This document shows positions 1 to 16,739 of a stretch of DNA of 18,035 nt, one piece after another. Below the pieces are notes generated by a model. That model worked only from the letters and a program-made list of their open reading frames with translations, was not told the DNA's origin and did no database searches. This stretch comes from Chromera velia. Lineage: Eukaryota > Sar > Chromeraceae. The position numbers and the translations under genes are program-made. The stretch is from positions 1-18,035 of the forward strand of contig JAHBMJ010002547.1 in the NCBI GenBank assembly GCA_018398765.1. Reading direction: 5' to 3'. Numbering within the stretch: the stretch's first letter is position 1; the number at the start of each line of letters is the position of its first letter.

Positions 1-1080
1 TTTCATTGGCGCTAGAGAGGTCAAAAGATGAGTATACAAAACTTATGTCGCCCATGGTAGTAGTAATATATATATACACAGGAAAAAATATGTAGAAAAA
101 ATATATGAGGTAAGACTATGTTAGTGAAAACTTTCTTCAAGAAAGCGAGGTTCTTTGGTGAACCAATGAAGTAAAAAGGCTTAGCTCAGCCTGTTTATAT
201 ACATTGAAGAAGTGACATAGATATATTAGATATCCATAGATATCCAATCGTCATCATCATATATTAAATACATTTTTAAAATTGAAAATATAATATAAAA
301 ATATATGTACAGATCACACCTAGATCAATGATGTTCGAAATTTGTTTTCAAAACTGAAAAGAACTAAGAAAAGAAACATGTATACAAACAAAACATTATA
401 AAAGGTTCTTAAGAAATTAAGTGCTAAGCGACGCATAGCGACACACATGTAGTGATGAAAAAAAGAAAAGAAGACAAATGACACAAGTTTGGAAACATAT
501 ATTCTTTTTTTTCTTTATTATTATGATTTTTTTACACTATATCATCAAAGTGATAGAACCTAGAATAGAACAAGCTGAACAAACCAAAAGTCTAACTAAA
601 AGTTCATGGTTTATATATATGTTTTATAATCAAAGGCCACTTCATATAAGAGCAAAAAAGCTAGCAAAAAAGAGAGTCTAAAAAAAACTACCCTAATAGA
701 TATTAGACCAAATTTAATTTGGATAATGGATCGCCTAGTTCTAGACGTAATTTTAGATTTGAACATCCAAAATCATGCCAGTGTTTTGGACCACTTTTGG
801 ACTAGCCGATCTATATAAGGTATTAGATGCTTCTAGAAGATGCATCGTATGTAAAAAAACGTCAGAAACAGGTTTATTTTGATATGTTTTATTCAGATCA
901 ACCAAACTATATAACTTTCGACATTTAGTCAAAAATAATATGATATACACACACACATACACAGTGTATCATACATATACACACACACATACACATACAC
1001 AGAGTAGAGGAGAGGAGAGGGAGGGCTGGGGAGGCATCAAGCAGAAGGTCAGATAGGAAGGAGATGGCTATGTAGCTTAC
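1..1080. other. AT-rich intergenic stretch, no supported gene
   Basis: This stretch is strongly AT-rich with many homopolymer and TATA-like runs. The only frame of any length (478-681, plus) has a phenylalanine run encoded by a T-rich tract and no recognisable domain, so I do not call it. A CA-rich microsatellite sits near the right end, followed by a purine-rich GAGAG stretch at about 1002-1025. No tRNA-like or transposon-end structure was seen by eye. Confidence 0.6.
946..1002. repeat. CA/TACA microsatellite
   Basis: An imperfect run of CA and TACA units, interrupted by a short GTGTATCATA segment that can pair with the preceding TGATATACAC. It is ordinary low-complexity DNA with no evident role. 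Confidence 0.85.
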
Positions 1081-1170
1081 AGATGCTGCGGTACTTCATT
1101 GAAATTAATGGCCTATGGAGAGCCAAAGTCATAAACCAAAGCAGAGAACAGAGGAGAAATCACTGTATGT

Positions 1171-1332
1171 ATGCACGTGGTGGACCTCTTCCTCATTCTC
1201 TACCTCGGTCAATTGCAGCTGCAGAGCGAACCCTCGTACACGGACGAAGCCGCCGAGGACTTCCCTTATTTTTATTGCGCGAGGCAGCCCCCCTTCCCTC
1301 AGGAACGTTTGGACCACCAGGCTTTGGGGTGA
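1171..1332 (+). CDS. possible small protein or terminal exon in a GC-rich island
   Basis: An ATG-to-TGA frame of 53 residues lies in a GC-rich island inside AT-rich DNA. It starts with a hydrophobic stretch (MHVVDLFLILYLG), followed by an acidic and aromatic part (SEPSYTDEAAEDFPYFY) and a Pro/Gln-rich tail. Third codon positions are mostly G or C, as in the clear genes here. A TGCAG at about 1213-1217, matching the local 3' splice-site consensus, precedes the acidic part, so this may be the last exon of a longer gene instead of a whole gene. The opposite strand is also open here, with its own TGCAG site before AGCCTGGTAG, so the strand is not certain. No family was recognised. Confidence 0.3.
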   Translation: MHVVDLFLILYLGQLQLQSEPSYTDEAAEDFPYFYCARQPPFPQERLDHQALG

Positions 1333-1891
1333 CTGTGGGACCCACGTTCTCTCTAGAGTCGCGGCAGCGGCAACACCTGCTGGCGTCCCCGCGGTCCGCA
1401 TGTCGGTGGCGGTCTCCGTCTGGTTTGGGAAAGCATATCCGTCTCCTACCAGGCTCTGCATACATGCACGCAATAATGCAAGGAGGTCCATGCATGCACA
1501 AAAAAATGGTTCGTATAGAATTTTTTGTCCAATAATATGAAAGTTAAGCTGGGTGTATTGACAAACAACGTCCATTTCTTTCGATGCGTTAGTCACATGA
1601 TATACAATCAGCCTGTCATTGTATTGTATTGTGGTCATACATGATGGATACGCATGATGTTTTGCCGTTCTGTTAGATTTATGAATTTGGGTCCTTTTTG
1701 CAATGAAGAATAGATACAGATAATCAAAAATAGAGGGAAAGACAGAGAGAGAATATATAAGGGAGAGAAACTTGAAGGAAAGAAAACAAAGAGAAAAGAA
1801 AAAGGAAGGGCCTACCTTTACACGGACTGGGACAGGTGTACAGACATGGAGACGTAAGTGGGGTAGGTTACTTTTTTCAGGCAGGAATCAT

Positions 1892-2120
1892 GCATCCCGG
1901 CAGTGACCTATATGATAATAGACCCTATTTCGCCTATGTAAGGGGCTCTCAAATAGTAAAAAAATTAAAAACACTTTGTATAGCAAAATTGAGCCTATAT
2001 ATAGCATAGTTATGACTTTTTAAACACTTTTAAAGGTTTTTTACATATTTTAGCTTATTTAGAAGGTTATGTATTTACTTTAAAAAGCTTTAAAAAGGCC
2101 TTTTAACTATGGGGGCAATA
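1892..2120 (+). repeat. left terminal inverted repeat of the 1892-2770 element
   Basis: AT-rich arm that pairs with 2551-2770. The outer end GCATCCCGGCAGTGACCTAT is matched by ATAGGTCATTGCCGGGATGC at the right end with one difference. Confidence 0.85.
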
Positions 2121-2346
2121 TAAGCATCATGAACTGATATGGACTCCAAGATAGGAATCATCATGAGATAAAAATGTAGTCTAGCTAAGGATGTCACCAT
2201 AAAAACACCAACATGTCAAGCATCTGGTGCACAGAATTGCATGCCTAGATCTAGTGAGCCTTTGAAATTGCACGCTCAGCCCCTGCACTAACGCTGAGGC
2301 CCTACTGCTAGCCCCGCCGCCCCACCCGGTACCCCCACCCGCTCCC

Positions 2347-2469
2347 TTAGATCTCTCTGTCTACCAGTGCCCCGTTAAGCACATCGTCTATCGCCAGACT
2401 GAGTAACCCCGCAATATCAAGAGACACAGGCTGTGCATTGTCTTCGTTGTCTGCGTCGTTATCTTCCAT
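2347..2469 (-). other. 40-codon open frame inside the inverted-repeat element
   Basis: An ATG-to-TAA frame between the two arms encodes a short acidic peptide beginning MEDNDADNEDNAQP and ending LVDREI. It has no recognisable domain. It may be a remnant of a captured exon or chance. I record it because it is the only ordered frame in the core of the element. Confidence 0.2.
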
Positions 2470-2550
2470 CTGTTAATTGATCCTGTGTATTGCCAGTCTC
2501 AGGCACTGCATGGCAATCCAAGGAACTCCTCCTGCGCTTCTGCCCCCGTC

Positions 2551-2770
2551 TATGTTGCACCCATAGTTAGAAAGCCTTTTTAAAGCTTTTTTAAGGCAAA
2601 TATATAATTTTTTAAATAAGCTAAAACATATAAAAACCTTTAAAAATGTTAGAAAAGTTATAACTAAGCTATACATAGGCTTAATTTTACTATACAAAGT
2701 GTTTTCAAATTTTTTACCATCTGAGAGCCCCAAATAGGGTCCATTCTCGCATAGGTCATTGCCGGGATGC
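2551..2770 (-). repeat. right terminal inverted repeat of the 1892-2770 element
   Basis: Reverse complement of the left arm at 1892-2120. The alignment can be followed by eye from the GGGATGC end inwards to CCCATAGTTAG. Confidence 0.85.
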
Positions 2771-2951
2771 GTAAGGAGAGCCAAGCGGATGGATAATGAG
2801 AGGGACGTCACCGTGAACACAAATGGAATAGAGGTAAAATACAGTGTAACTGAGAAAGAAAAGAGGCTAGAAGAGAAGAAACATGAGAGAAAACGGGGGG
2901 TTAAGAAACACGAACCCACAAGACTAGCTTAAGGTGAACTTACTTGAAACG

Positions 2952-3841
2952 TTAATTGATGTCAGTCTCAAGGTCTTCCACTTCCGTCACATTGCGCAGA
3001 GGCTTGTCGTCAAGCTTAGAGAGTCCAAGACGCAATGACTTGATGTTTATGCACTCCTTTTGCCCGTCAAATTCTGCGCATCGCTGCCCTGCTCATCAAA
3101 CAGTCCCCGTTTTGGACTGCTCGGATAGCAATGCTGAATGGATTGACAGAAAAGCAAAGAGGGCAATTTGAAGGAATCTCTATATATACATGTGAGGAGA
3201 TGCGCAAGACTTAGCAAACCATACACACATTCAGAAGAGCAGGACTTAGTTGGTACACTTCTTAAAGAAAGGATCATGGGCTTTAGGTCTGTCAAGGCGT
3301 GGCACGGTAGATGTTGCAGACAAGCAGGGAGGAGACGGGAGAGATATGTGAGGGAGAAAATAAAAGCCCACGCATAGAAGTACTCCCTATATAGCATTTT
3401 CTCCCCCCCGACTGACCAGCACAAGCATTGAAAAGGGCCCACCATGCACTTCAAGAAGCTTGAACAGCTTCCACAAGAAGAAAAAGGCTGTCTGCAAGTC
3501 CACTTCTCGAGATTCATAGTCCCTCCTAGAAGTTTCACCCACCCCTTCTGTTGAAAGCAGAAGGACGTCTCATGCAGGGAGAGGAGAACTTTGGCGTACT
3601 TAGATGCAGCCATGGTCGCATCAAGAGCTGTCTTGTATGAAAGCATAAACCCATGGCCGGGATGGTCAGAATGTGAAGCAACAGTATGTAACAGTCTGAA
3701 GCTTTTCACGATACTTGAATTGCTCTTGCCGATATAGAGGCGGCAGTTTTTTACTTCTTGAAACCGATACACATCCTTACTGCTTGCCTCCCGGAGAGCA
3801 TAAGAGTGATGGAGATAGGTGGCAGCTGTGGGATTTGCATC
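2952..3841 (-). CDS. unrecognised protein, three proposed exons, 5' end unknown
   Basis: I assemble a minus-strand gene from exons 3539-3841 (upper limit, an in-frame stop), 3417-3491 and 2952-3083. Exon 2 starts after CTTGCAG and ends at a GTCAGT donor; exon 3 starts after GGGCAG and ends in TAA. All junctions are phase 0. Exon 1 reads like ordinary protein (for example SYALREASSKDVYRF and MAASKYAKVLLSLHE), exon 2 is hydrophobic (TAFFLLWKLFKLLEVHGG) and exon 3 is polar (SLRLGLSKLDDKPLRNVTEV). The first junction is the weakest: donor GTGAAA and an intron of only 47 nt. No start codon was found before the upstream stop, so 5' exons are probably missing. No family was recognised. An unspliced frame also runs through 3047-3772 but drifts into intron-like sequence. 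Confidence 0.42.
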
Positions 3842-4266
3842 TTAGTCCGAGTCTGAATTATTGAGTGACTGAGTGAGTGGGGAATGGCGGTCTGGGTGTA
3901 TGATACCGTGTATCCAAGTGGACTGTAAAATCCAGGTGACTATCCAGCCTCCCTGGGCCTCTGCACACACGCAACACCACTCGATGCGCACTTGTAGAAA
4001 AGTGTGGATATCCGAGGGGGTTCGATTCCACTATTGATTCAATGGTTATTTTGTTTGACCTCCCGTTTATGCTGATCGCAGATTGAGCCTTAAAAAAAAA
4101 AGGACATGCAGGATTCACAGGAATCACAGAATCTTGCCGGTACGGCGGCGCGCCATGCCATGCGGCGGTGGTCCCAAAGCCAAATCCGACGTCTCCACTC
4201 AATGACTCAGAGCATCTCCAGACCTCTCTATGTATCTCTATGCAGAGTCCAGATCAAATGTTGTTA
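3842..4266. other. intergenic stretch, no supported gene
   Basis: Mixed-composition DNA between the proposed minus-strand gene and the TA-flanked element. A minus-strand frame (3858-4202) has no ATG start and no recognisable domain. Upstream exons of the 2952-3841 gene could lie here, for example after the GTGTGCAG ending at about 3961, but I cannot connect them in phase. Confidence 0.4.
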
Positions 4267-4773
4267 TTATCACAGACAGAGAGGATGAGATAATTCCGCA
4301 TATAAAAGTCTGTGCACAAAAGCCGTATGCAAAAGTTTTTTGCTGTTCTGCAACAAAATCCGTGCACGCGGAACAGCAAATTCCTGCAAGCGGATTTCCG
4401 CGTACAAAAGTTGTTCATGTGCAAAGATTTGCATACGGATTTTGTTTTTGATGCGCCGTATGCAAAAGTTGCCGTCTGTCTGCACAAGTTGTTGACTGTG
4501 TCACAAAAGGATGAGTGGAGCTGATAAATTGAAACAAACATTTGCAAGCGGCCACTTTCCGCAAACTTTTGTTCATGGTATTAATAATATTTACACGTGG
4601 AAATGCCGCACGCATCTCAACTTAAATAACGACTTTTGCAAGCGGAATCGCGCAACATTTATGCGTGGAATTTCATATTCGTGCAGACGGATTTGGGGCC
4701 AAAACTTTTGTACGCGGCTTTTATGCACGGACTTTTGTGCGCGGAATTATCTCATCCTCTCTGTCTATGATAA
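4267..4773. mobile_element. 507-bp MITE-like element with inverted repeats and TA duplication
   Basis: The left end starts TTATCACAGACAGAGAGG and the right end is its complement with one change in the first 20 bases. Pairing continues for about 100 bp through GATGAGATAATTCCGC and AAAAG-containing units. The element is flanked by TA at 4265-4266 and at 4774-4775, as expected for Tc1/mariner-type insertion. Inside are about nine copies, in both orientations, of a motif close to CCGYRYRYAAAAGT, like the subterminal repeats that transposases bind. Several frames cross it but follow the repeats, not a protein, so it is non-autonomous. Confidence 0.88.
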
Positions 4774-4775
4774 TA

Positions 4776-5349
4776 TACCGGTACCATATACTAGGCATGT
4801 AGTATCACAAAGAGAATTTAAGCTGAGAAAACAGTCATAGGAGGAGTGTTCGTTTACCAGTATTTGTGAGTACACGGTAGTGCAGGTGCGCTGCCGGGGA
4901 CATTGCTACGGAACAGGCACCCAAAAACTACAGGCACCAAGGAACGCTGACGGCGAGTGAGAGTAAGGTGAAGTAAATCTTATCCTAAATTCAGAGCCTA
5001 AGTTTACCTAAGTTTTAGCGCTAAGCTTCTAGCTAGACTAAACCGAATGTTTATTAAAAAGATGTATTAATTCCTATTCAAGGACCCATTAAAAAAAAAA
5101 ATCTAAATATATTGATACCGTGACAAAATCATACCTCACTGCCAGTTACTGCCAGTAACCTCAGCAGTCTGACAAGAGACATCAGGAATCTATACATCTA
5201 CTTAATTAAACTCTATATCACGTCTGCAACCTACTGCAACCCGCCGGACTTCTTTTTTGTTAAAACGGAGACTTATATAAAGTCACATCAACAGATTACC
5301 CATCTCTCACCTAAAGAATTGGCAACTTTTGTTTGTTTTATTTCTTTCA
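4776..5349. other. intergenic stretch downstream of PEX6
   Basis: No gene seen. It includes an A11 run near 5091, a tandem pair ACTGCCAGT at 5138-5146 and 5148-5156, and AT-rich sequence. On the minus strand an AATAAA at 5337-5342 follows the PEX6 stop codon by a few bases and could serve in 3'-end formation, although it is unusually close. Confidence 0.5.
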
Positions 5350-12865
<7,516 letters not shown>

Positions 12866-13116
12866 TGTACAAACACTCCCGCCACAGTAGTGGTCTGCGA
12901 TTTAGGAGACGGCAGTCAGCTTGATGGATCGAGTCTCGAGAGCACGTAAAGAAGACAAGACAGTAACAAAGTTCTTCGAGAGATCACGCTCTACAATATA
13001 TCAGTATTCCCAACGAGTCGATGCACTGCGATGGTGAACAGTCCGGCCATGTATATAAACTCAAAGTCACTAGCTCGACGTCGGAGTCGACGACTGCTTG
13101 GCGTCCACGTCACCTG

Positions 13117-13130
13117 TCGGCGGCGGCGCG
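13117..13130 (+). promoter_or_regulatory. GC-rich 14-bp motif, copy 1
   Basis: TCGGCGGCGGCGCG, exactly repeated 65 bp downstream in the same orientation inside the PEX6-RPS16 spacer. A candidate factor-binding site by position and exact duplication only. Confidence 0.4.
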
Positions 13131-13141
13131 ACGGCAGGGCT

Positions 13142-13163
13142 CGATCATCGATCGATCGATCAT
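13142..13163. promoter_or_regulatory. GATC palindrome between the twin motifs
   Basis: CGATCATCGATCGATCGATCATG is nearly self-complementary. It lies midway between the two copies of the GC-rich 14-mer. Confidence 0.45.
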
Positions 13164-13181
13164 GCAATTTATATGGGGCCA

Positions 13182-13195
13182 TCGGCGGCGGCGCG
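13182..13195 (+). promoter_or_regulatory. GC-rich 14-bp motif, copy 2
   Basis: Exact second copy of TCGGCGGCGGCGCG, closer to RPS16, about 125 bp before its start codon. Confidence 0.4.
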
Positions 13196-13320
13196 TCAGT
13201 ACTAAACTTGACGTGCGGGCCCGCCACTAAAGTTTTCGCACGAAGCTTTGTGGAGAAACCGCTCGATCCAAAATGACACTCCTTCCCCCACAAGCGTTCG
13301 GTTATTGAAGCGTTAGCAAG

Positions 13321-15897
13321 ATGGCTGAAAAGGCTCCCCAGAAAGTCCAGACCTTCGGCAGGAAGGTGAGTTCCCCCTTCTCTCTCTTTCAAGTGAAAAT
13401 GTTGCCCGATTGACTACGTAATGACTCACCCCCCTTCTTCTCTTGTGTGTGCAGAAGAACGCCGTGGCTGTGGCCTTGGTCACCCAGGGCAAGGGCCTCA
13501 TGAGGGTCAGTCACCATGGGCTGTTTCTGATTTGGTCCTTCCGTCGAGTACGGGGTCACTTTTTGGTGCATGGCCCCTCGGTCATGCTGGCGCATGCTTC
13601 TACTGGTCCTATTTCTCTCCTATCTGCAGGTGAACGGCTGCCCTCTTGAGCTCGTCCAGCCCGAGATCCTGAGGACAAAGGTGTTCGAGCCCATCCTCCT
13701 CCTCGGCAAGGACAGATTCGCAGAGATCGACATGCGCATCCGGGTCCGCGGTGGTGGTTACGCCGCCCAGATCTATGGTCAGTCAGCGCCACCCTTTTCG
13801 GCTTTTCGTCTCCCCGATCTCATCTCAATATTGGAAGATATGACCCACCTTCCCTCTGTGCCCCTCTCTCTCGACTGCAGCCATCCGTCAGGCCATTGCC
13901 AAGGGAGTCGTCGCATGGAACCAGAAGTGTCAGTCCTTCTTGCTTGGTTGGGTCCTCCTTGTCAACGTGTGTGTGCATGTGCATAGAGACTGGCAGTTGA
14001 AAGGAAATGAAGATGCCGTCAAGAGCTTTGACGGCATACGTGAGGGTGTGGTTTTCTTGGATGAACGGCGGGCTTTCTGGAATGCTGGGGTTTGTTTGAG
14101 AGGGGGGCGTCATTGCGGAAGACGATGGAGGAAGAGGCTCGGCGCACCATGGATCTGGTTGTCTGAAGGAAAGGAGGGGAAGAAGGCGAGGATGTAGGGA
14201 ATGCAAAAGGAGGCGAGAAGGTAGGGAATGCCAACAGTTTCCCCTCCTAGCGGATGTTTTCTCTTGGACTCCCCGACCCATACGGGCCCTGGTGCCTCCA
14301 TTCTCACACGACGACACGTTGAGAAAATGCCGCGTCTTTTCGTCCTCGGCCCCCTTTGCAGATCACATCGTCCGATCTGCCCGCGTACCAGTTTGGCTGC
14401 CTGTCTCATTGCCTGCCTGCCTCCCTCTAAAGCCTTTTTGTCTGTCCGTGCAGCCTGTCTTTTTATATTTTGTGTATGGCGAGCCCTGGCAATTTATTCA
14501 CGTATACTCCAGCAAGCGCGAACAAAACATCACATGAGTGACGGGGACTGATCTCACTGATTCGTTTTTTAAGTCATCAGCCCACGTCAGCCAAGTCCTT
14601 AATGAGTTCTCACATTGTTTCTTCCCTTCGCGGCACCGCACCCGGGGTGCATCTCAAACCAGTCTACCCTGAGGCTCCTTTGGAACTTGCCCACCCCTGT
14701 TTCCTTTTCGGATTTCGCTAACCTGTTTCCGTCCTGTTTTTTCGGTGTCCTCCTTTTCGACTGGATAGACTGGCGCTTTCTGCTCCTTCGCACTCTTTTG
14801 CTCTCCCTTTTCTCACACGCGCGTGCACGCATACGTCTGCATGTATGTACTGAACCATTTTTCGTGCTCGCTGTCCGTTCCTGTTCATTCGTCCTTGGTT
14901 GGCCTGTCCAGTCTGCCCGTCCTCCATCTGTGTTTTCGTTTTTTTGTCACAGTGCGTGCCTGTTCATGCTACACTGATGTCCAGCTGCCCTTCTTTCTTC
15001 TCTCCCTTGACTCCAGCCTTGCTTCATAAAGACACCAACAGCTGTTACATGTTTGTCTATGTTCGTGTGTAGTTTTTTGTCTTTGAGTTTGCTTGTGAGG
15101 AGGTAGGCTCCCGGCTGAAAAAGGGAATGAGCTGCCTGCACACACACTCATGAGACCCAATGAACCTGTTGTACCGTTTTTGCGCCCACCGGGATTTTGG
15201 AGTCCTTCCTTCCTGCTGCTTTCTCTCCTCTCCGCCCGCTTTCTTCTCTTCCGAGAGGGACGCAAGCGAAGGGCTTCTTGGAAGGGAAAACGGGGTTCTG
15301 GAACGACGTGGGGGCGGAGTGAGGGAGTGGAAGGGAGGCCAGAAGCGTGAAGGGAAGGGGGGAGTGGTTCCTGCTGACACGAGGCCGAGAAAAGGAAAGA
15401 GGCAGGGCGAGAATGAGAGCGGAGAGGACTGAGCTGCCTGACGGATGCCTGACTGACTAATGTGTCACTGCTTGCCTGACAAATCTGTTGTTCTTCCGCA
15501 CAGGAGTCTGACCGACTCTTTTCTTTCGTGTACACGATCTGCCGTGACTGCTCTCCTTTCCTCTCGCTGGTTCTGTCTCCGTGGATTTCCTCCGTACTCA
15601 CTCACTCACTCACTCACTCACTCACTCACTCTTCCCGTTTTGCTTCTGTAATCATTCTTCTCCTCTTCTATGACATTCTTCTCTTCTGTGCTATCTCTTT
15701 CTTCTTTTTGAATGTAATTTTCTCTGCTTCTCCATCGGTGTGTGAATGCAGACGTCGACGAGGCCAGCAAGAGGGAGGTGAAGGAGGTCCTCCTCGGGTA
15801 CGACAGAGGACTCCTCGTTGCCGACCCCAGAAGGTGCGAGCCCAAGAAGTTCGGCGGTCCGGGTGCACGCTCCCGTATCCAGAAGTCCTACCGTTAA
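13321..15897 (+). CDS. RPS16: cytosolic 40S ribosomal protein S16 / uS9 (5 exons)
   Basis: uS9 sits in the head of the small ribosomal subunit; its C-terminal tail reaches the P-site tRNA. Exons: 13321-13365, 13455-13505, 13630-13777, 13881-13928 and 15752-15897, giving 438 nt and 145 residues, the usual length. Conserved landmarks are [20 protein letters not shown] near the start, [30 protein letters not shown] in the middle, [32 protein letters not shown], and the C-terminal QKSYR. Donors are GTGAGT once and GTCAGT three times; acceptors all end TGCAG. The first three introns are 89-124 nt, but the last is 1823 nt. All residues of the family core are present, so the gene looks functional. 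It lies head to head with PEX6. Confidence 0.97.
13929..15751 (+). other. 1.8-kb last intron of RPS16
   Basis: GTCAGT donor and ATGCAG acceptor interrupt the conserved NQK-YVDEAS segment inside the tyrosine codon. The intron is more than ten times longer than its neighbours, rich in C/T on the sense strand. Long frames inside it lack family features. I found no convincing C/D or H/ACA snoRNA by eye. Confidence 0.9.
15596..15632 (+). repeat. ACTC microsatellite in RPS16 intron 4
   Basis: About nine perfect CTCA units, 120 bp before the last exon. It adds to the pyrimidine-rich character of this intron end. Confidence 0.95.
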
Positions 15898-16739
15898 ATG
15901 GAGTCGGAGAGGGAGGTTACCTTCTTTCTTCTTTTCGCTTTTCGGGAGGCTGTGCCGTCTGGTCTGGTCTGGAACAACTGGATATTGTGACACACGAACC
16001 GACAGCATGCGGGGTCCTCTTTCTCAACTTGTTGTATTGGGAGGGTTTCTCAACTATCCAGTCAGTAAACAGACACGCAAAATGACAACAGTATGGAGCA
16101 AAGCTATGAAATAATCTGATCTGTGATACGCTAGAGGAAAAAAACCAACGCAGCCAGTTATAGTAGGGGAGAGACCTGTGCTGACAAACGTCCATCTCAA
16201 CGATGCTATCGGTCCGTAATATTACGCTCATATGTATACTAGTTATAGATATGTTACATAACTTACATTATATATGTTACTAATATGTATACTTACTATT
16301 AAATCACTAACTTAATACCTAGACTATTATTGAATTGTTATTAAATTACAGTTTGCCTTTTCTTATCTGAGGGTCTTCCATCTACTTCCATCCAACCCGG
16401 GCAGCTGGGCTCACTTCAGCTGATATAGCTTGCCGTTTCCCTAGGCATGTTACAGCAAAAAAAAAAAAAAAAATCTTTAGAAAAACGTTGCGAGGGGTTA
16501 TCTACTTTTTGGGGGGGGGGGGGCCTGCAACACTTCTGCAACACCCGTGCAACAGCTAAACAATAGTTGTTTTAGACAAAAAAAAAAAATAAGTAGTAGA
16601 AGAACTATGCATATAGATACATGACCGCTTTGACACTGACAATGAGCAGCAGAACCTTAAAAGACGCTCTCTGATCTTGTCACGAGAAAAAACGGTTAAG
16701 ATTTGGCCATGAAAGACTGAATTTTCGTTTGCTGTCTCC
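15898..16739. other. intergenic stretch with homopolymer runs, no supported gene
   Basis: It holds the RPS16 3' flank, an AT-rich part (16210-16350), a 17-A run (16457-16473), a 13-G run (16511-16523), three spaced TGCAACA units (16524-16556) and a short inverted repeat CTAAACAA/TTGTTTTAG near 16555-16575. No coding frame or RNA gene was recognised. The A run and G run could mark old retroposed ends, but I see no flanking duplication. Confidence 0.5.

Larger units (their letters stand above)
1892..2770. mobile_element. non-autonomous element with ~220-bp terminal inverted repeats
   Basis: The left arm (about 1892-2120) and right arm (about 2551-2770) are reverse complements with scattered differences. 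Both begin GCATCCCGGCARTGACCTAT and share blocks such as CACTTTGTATAG, TTTTAGCTTATTT, AAAGCTTTAAAAAGG and AACTATGGG. Similarity stops at the outer ends. The target duplication is unclear: if the element starts at CCCGG, the flanks are ATGCAT and ATGCGT, a near match of a near-palindrome. The central ~430 bp is unique and partly GC-rich, with one 40-codon minus-strand frame but no transposase. This looks like a MITE or foldback element; the superfamily is not assignable. Confidence 0.85.
12866..13320. promoter_or_regulatory. divergent promoter region between PEX6 and RPS16
   Basis: The two start codons face away from each other, 455 bp apart. The interval holds TATATAAA at 13052-13059, an exact 14-bp direct repeat TCGGCGGCGGCGCG at 13117-13130 and 13182-13195, and between them a palindromic run of GATC units (13142-13163). 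A GCGGGCCCGC palindrome lies near 13216-13225. Promoter function is inferred from position; start sites cannot be seen. Confidence 0.55.

Noticed and set aside
478-681. 67-codon plus-strand frame
   Set aside because: Phe and Ile runs from T-rich DNA, no domain, AT-rich context.
3961-4040. tRNA-like pattern (CACTT stem and GGTTCGATTCC)
   Set aside because: The anticodon loop would have six bases, the T stem does not pair, and no D arm or acceptor stem can be formed.
4230-4840. Several 60-109-codon frames on both strands
   Set aside because: All lie within or across the TA-flanked inverted-repeat element and follow its repeat units.
13570-13986. 138-codon plus-strand frame over RPS16
   Set aside because: It includes RPS16 exon 3 in frame but runs into introns; the spliced uS9 model explains the region.
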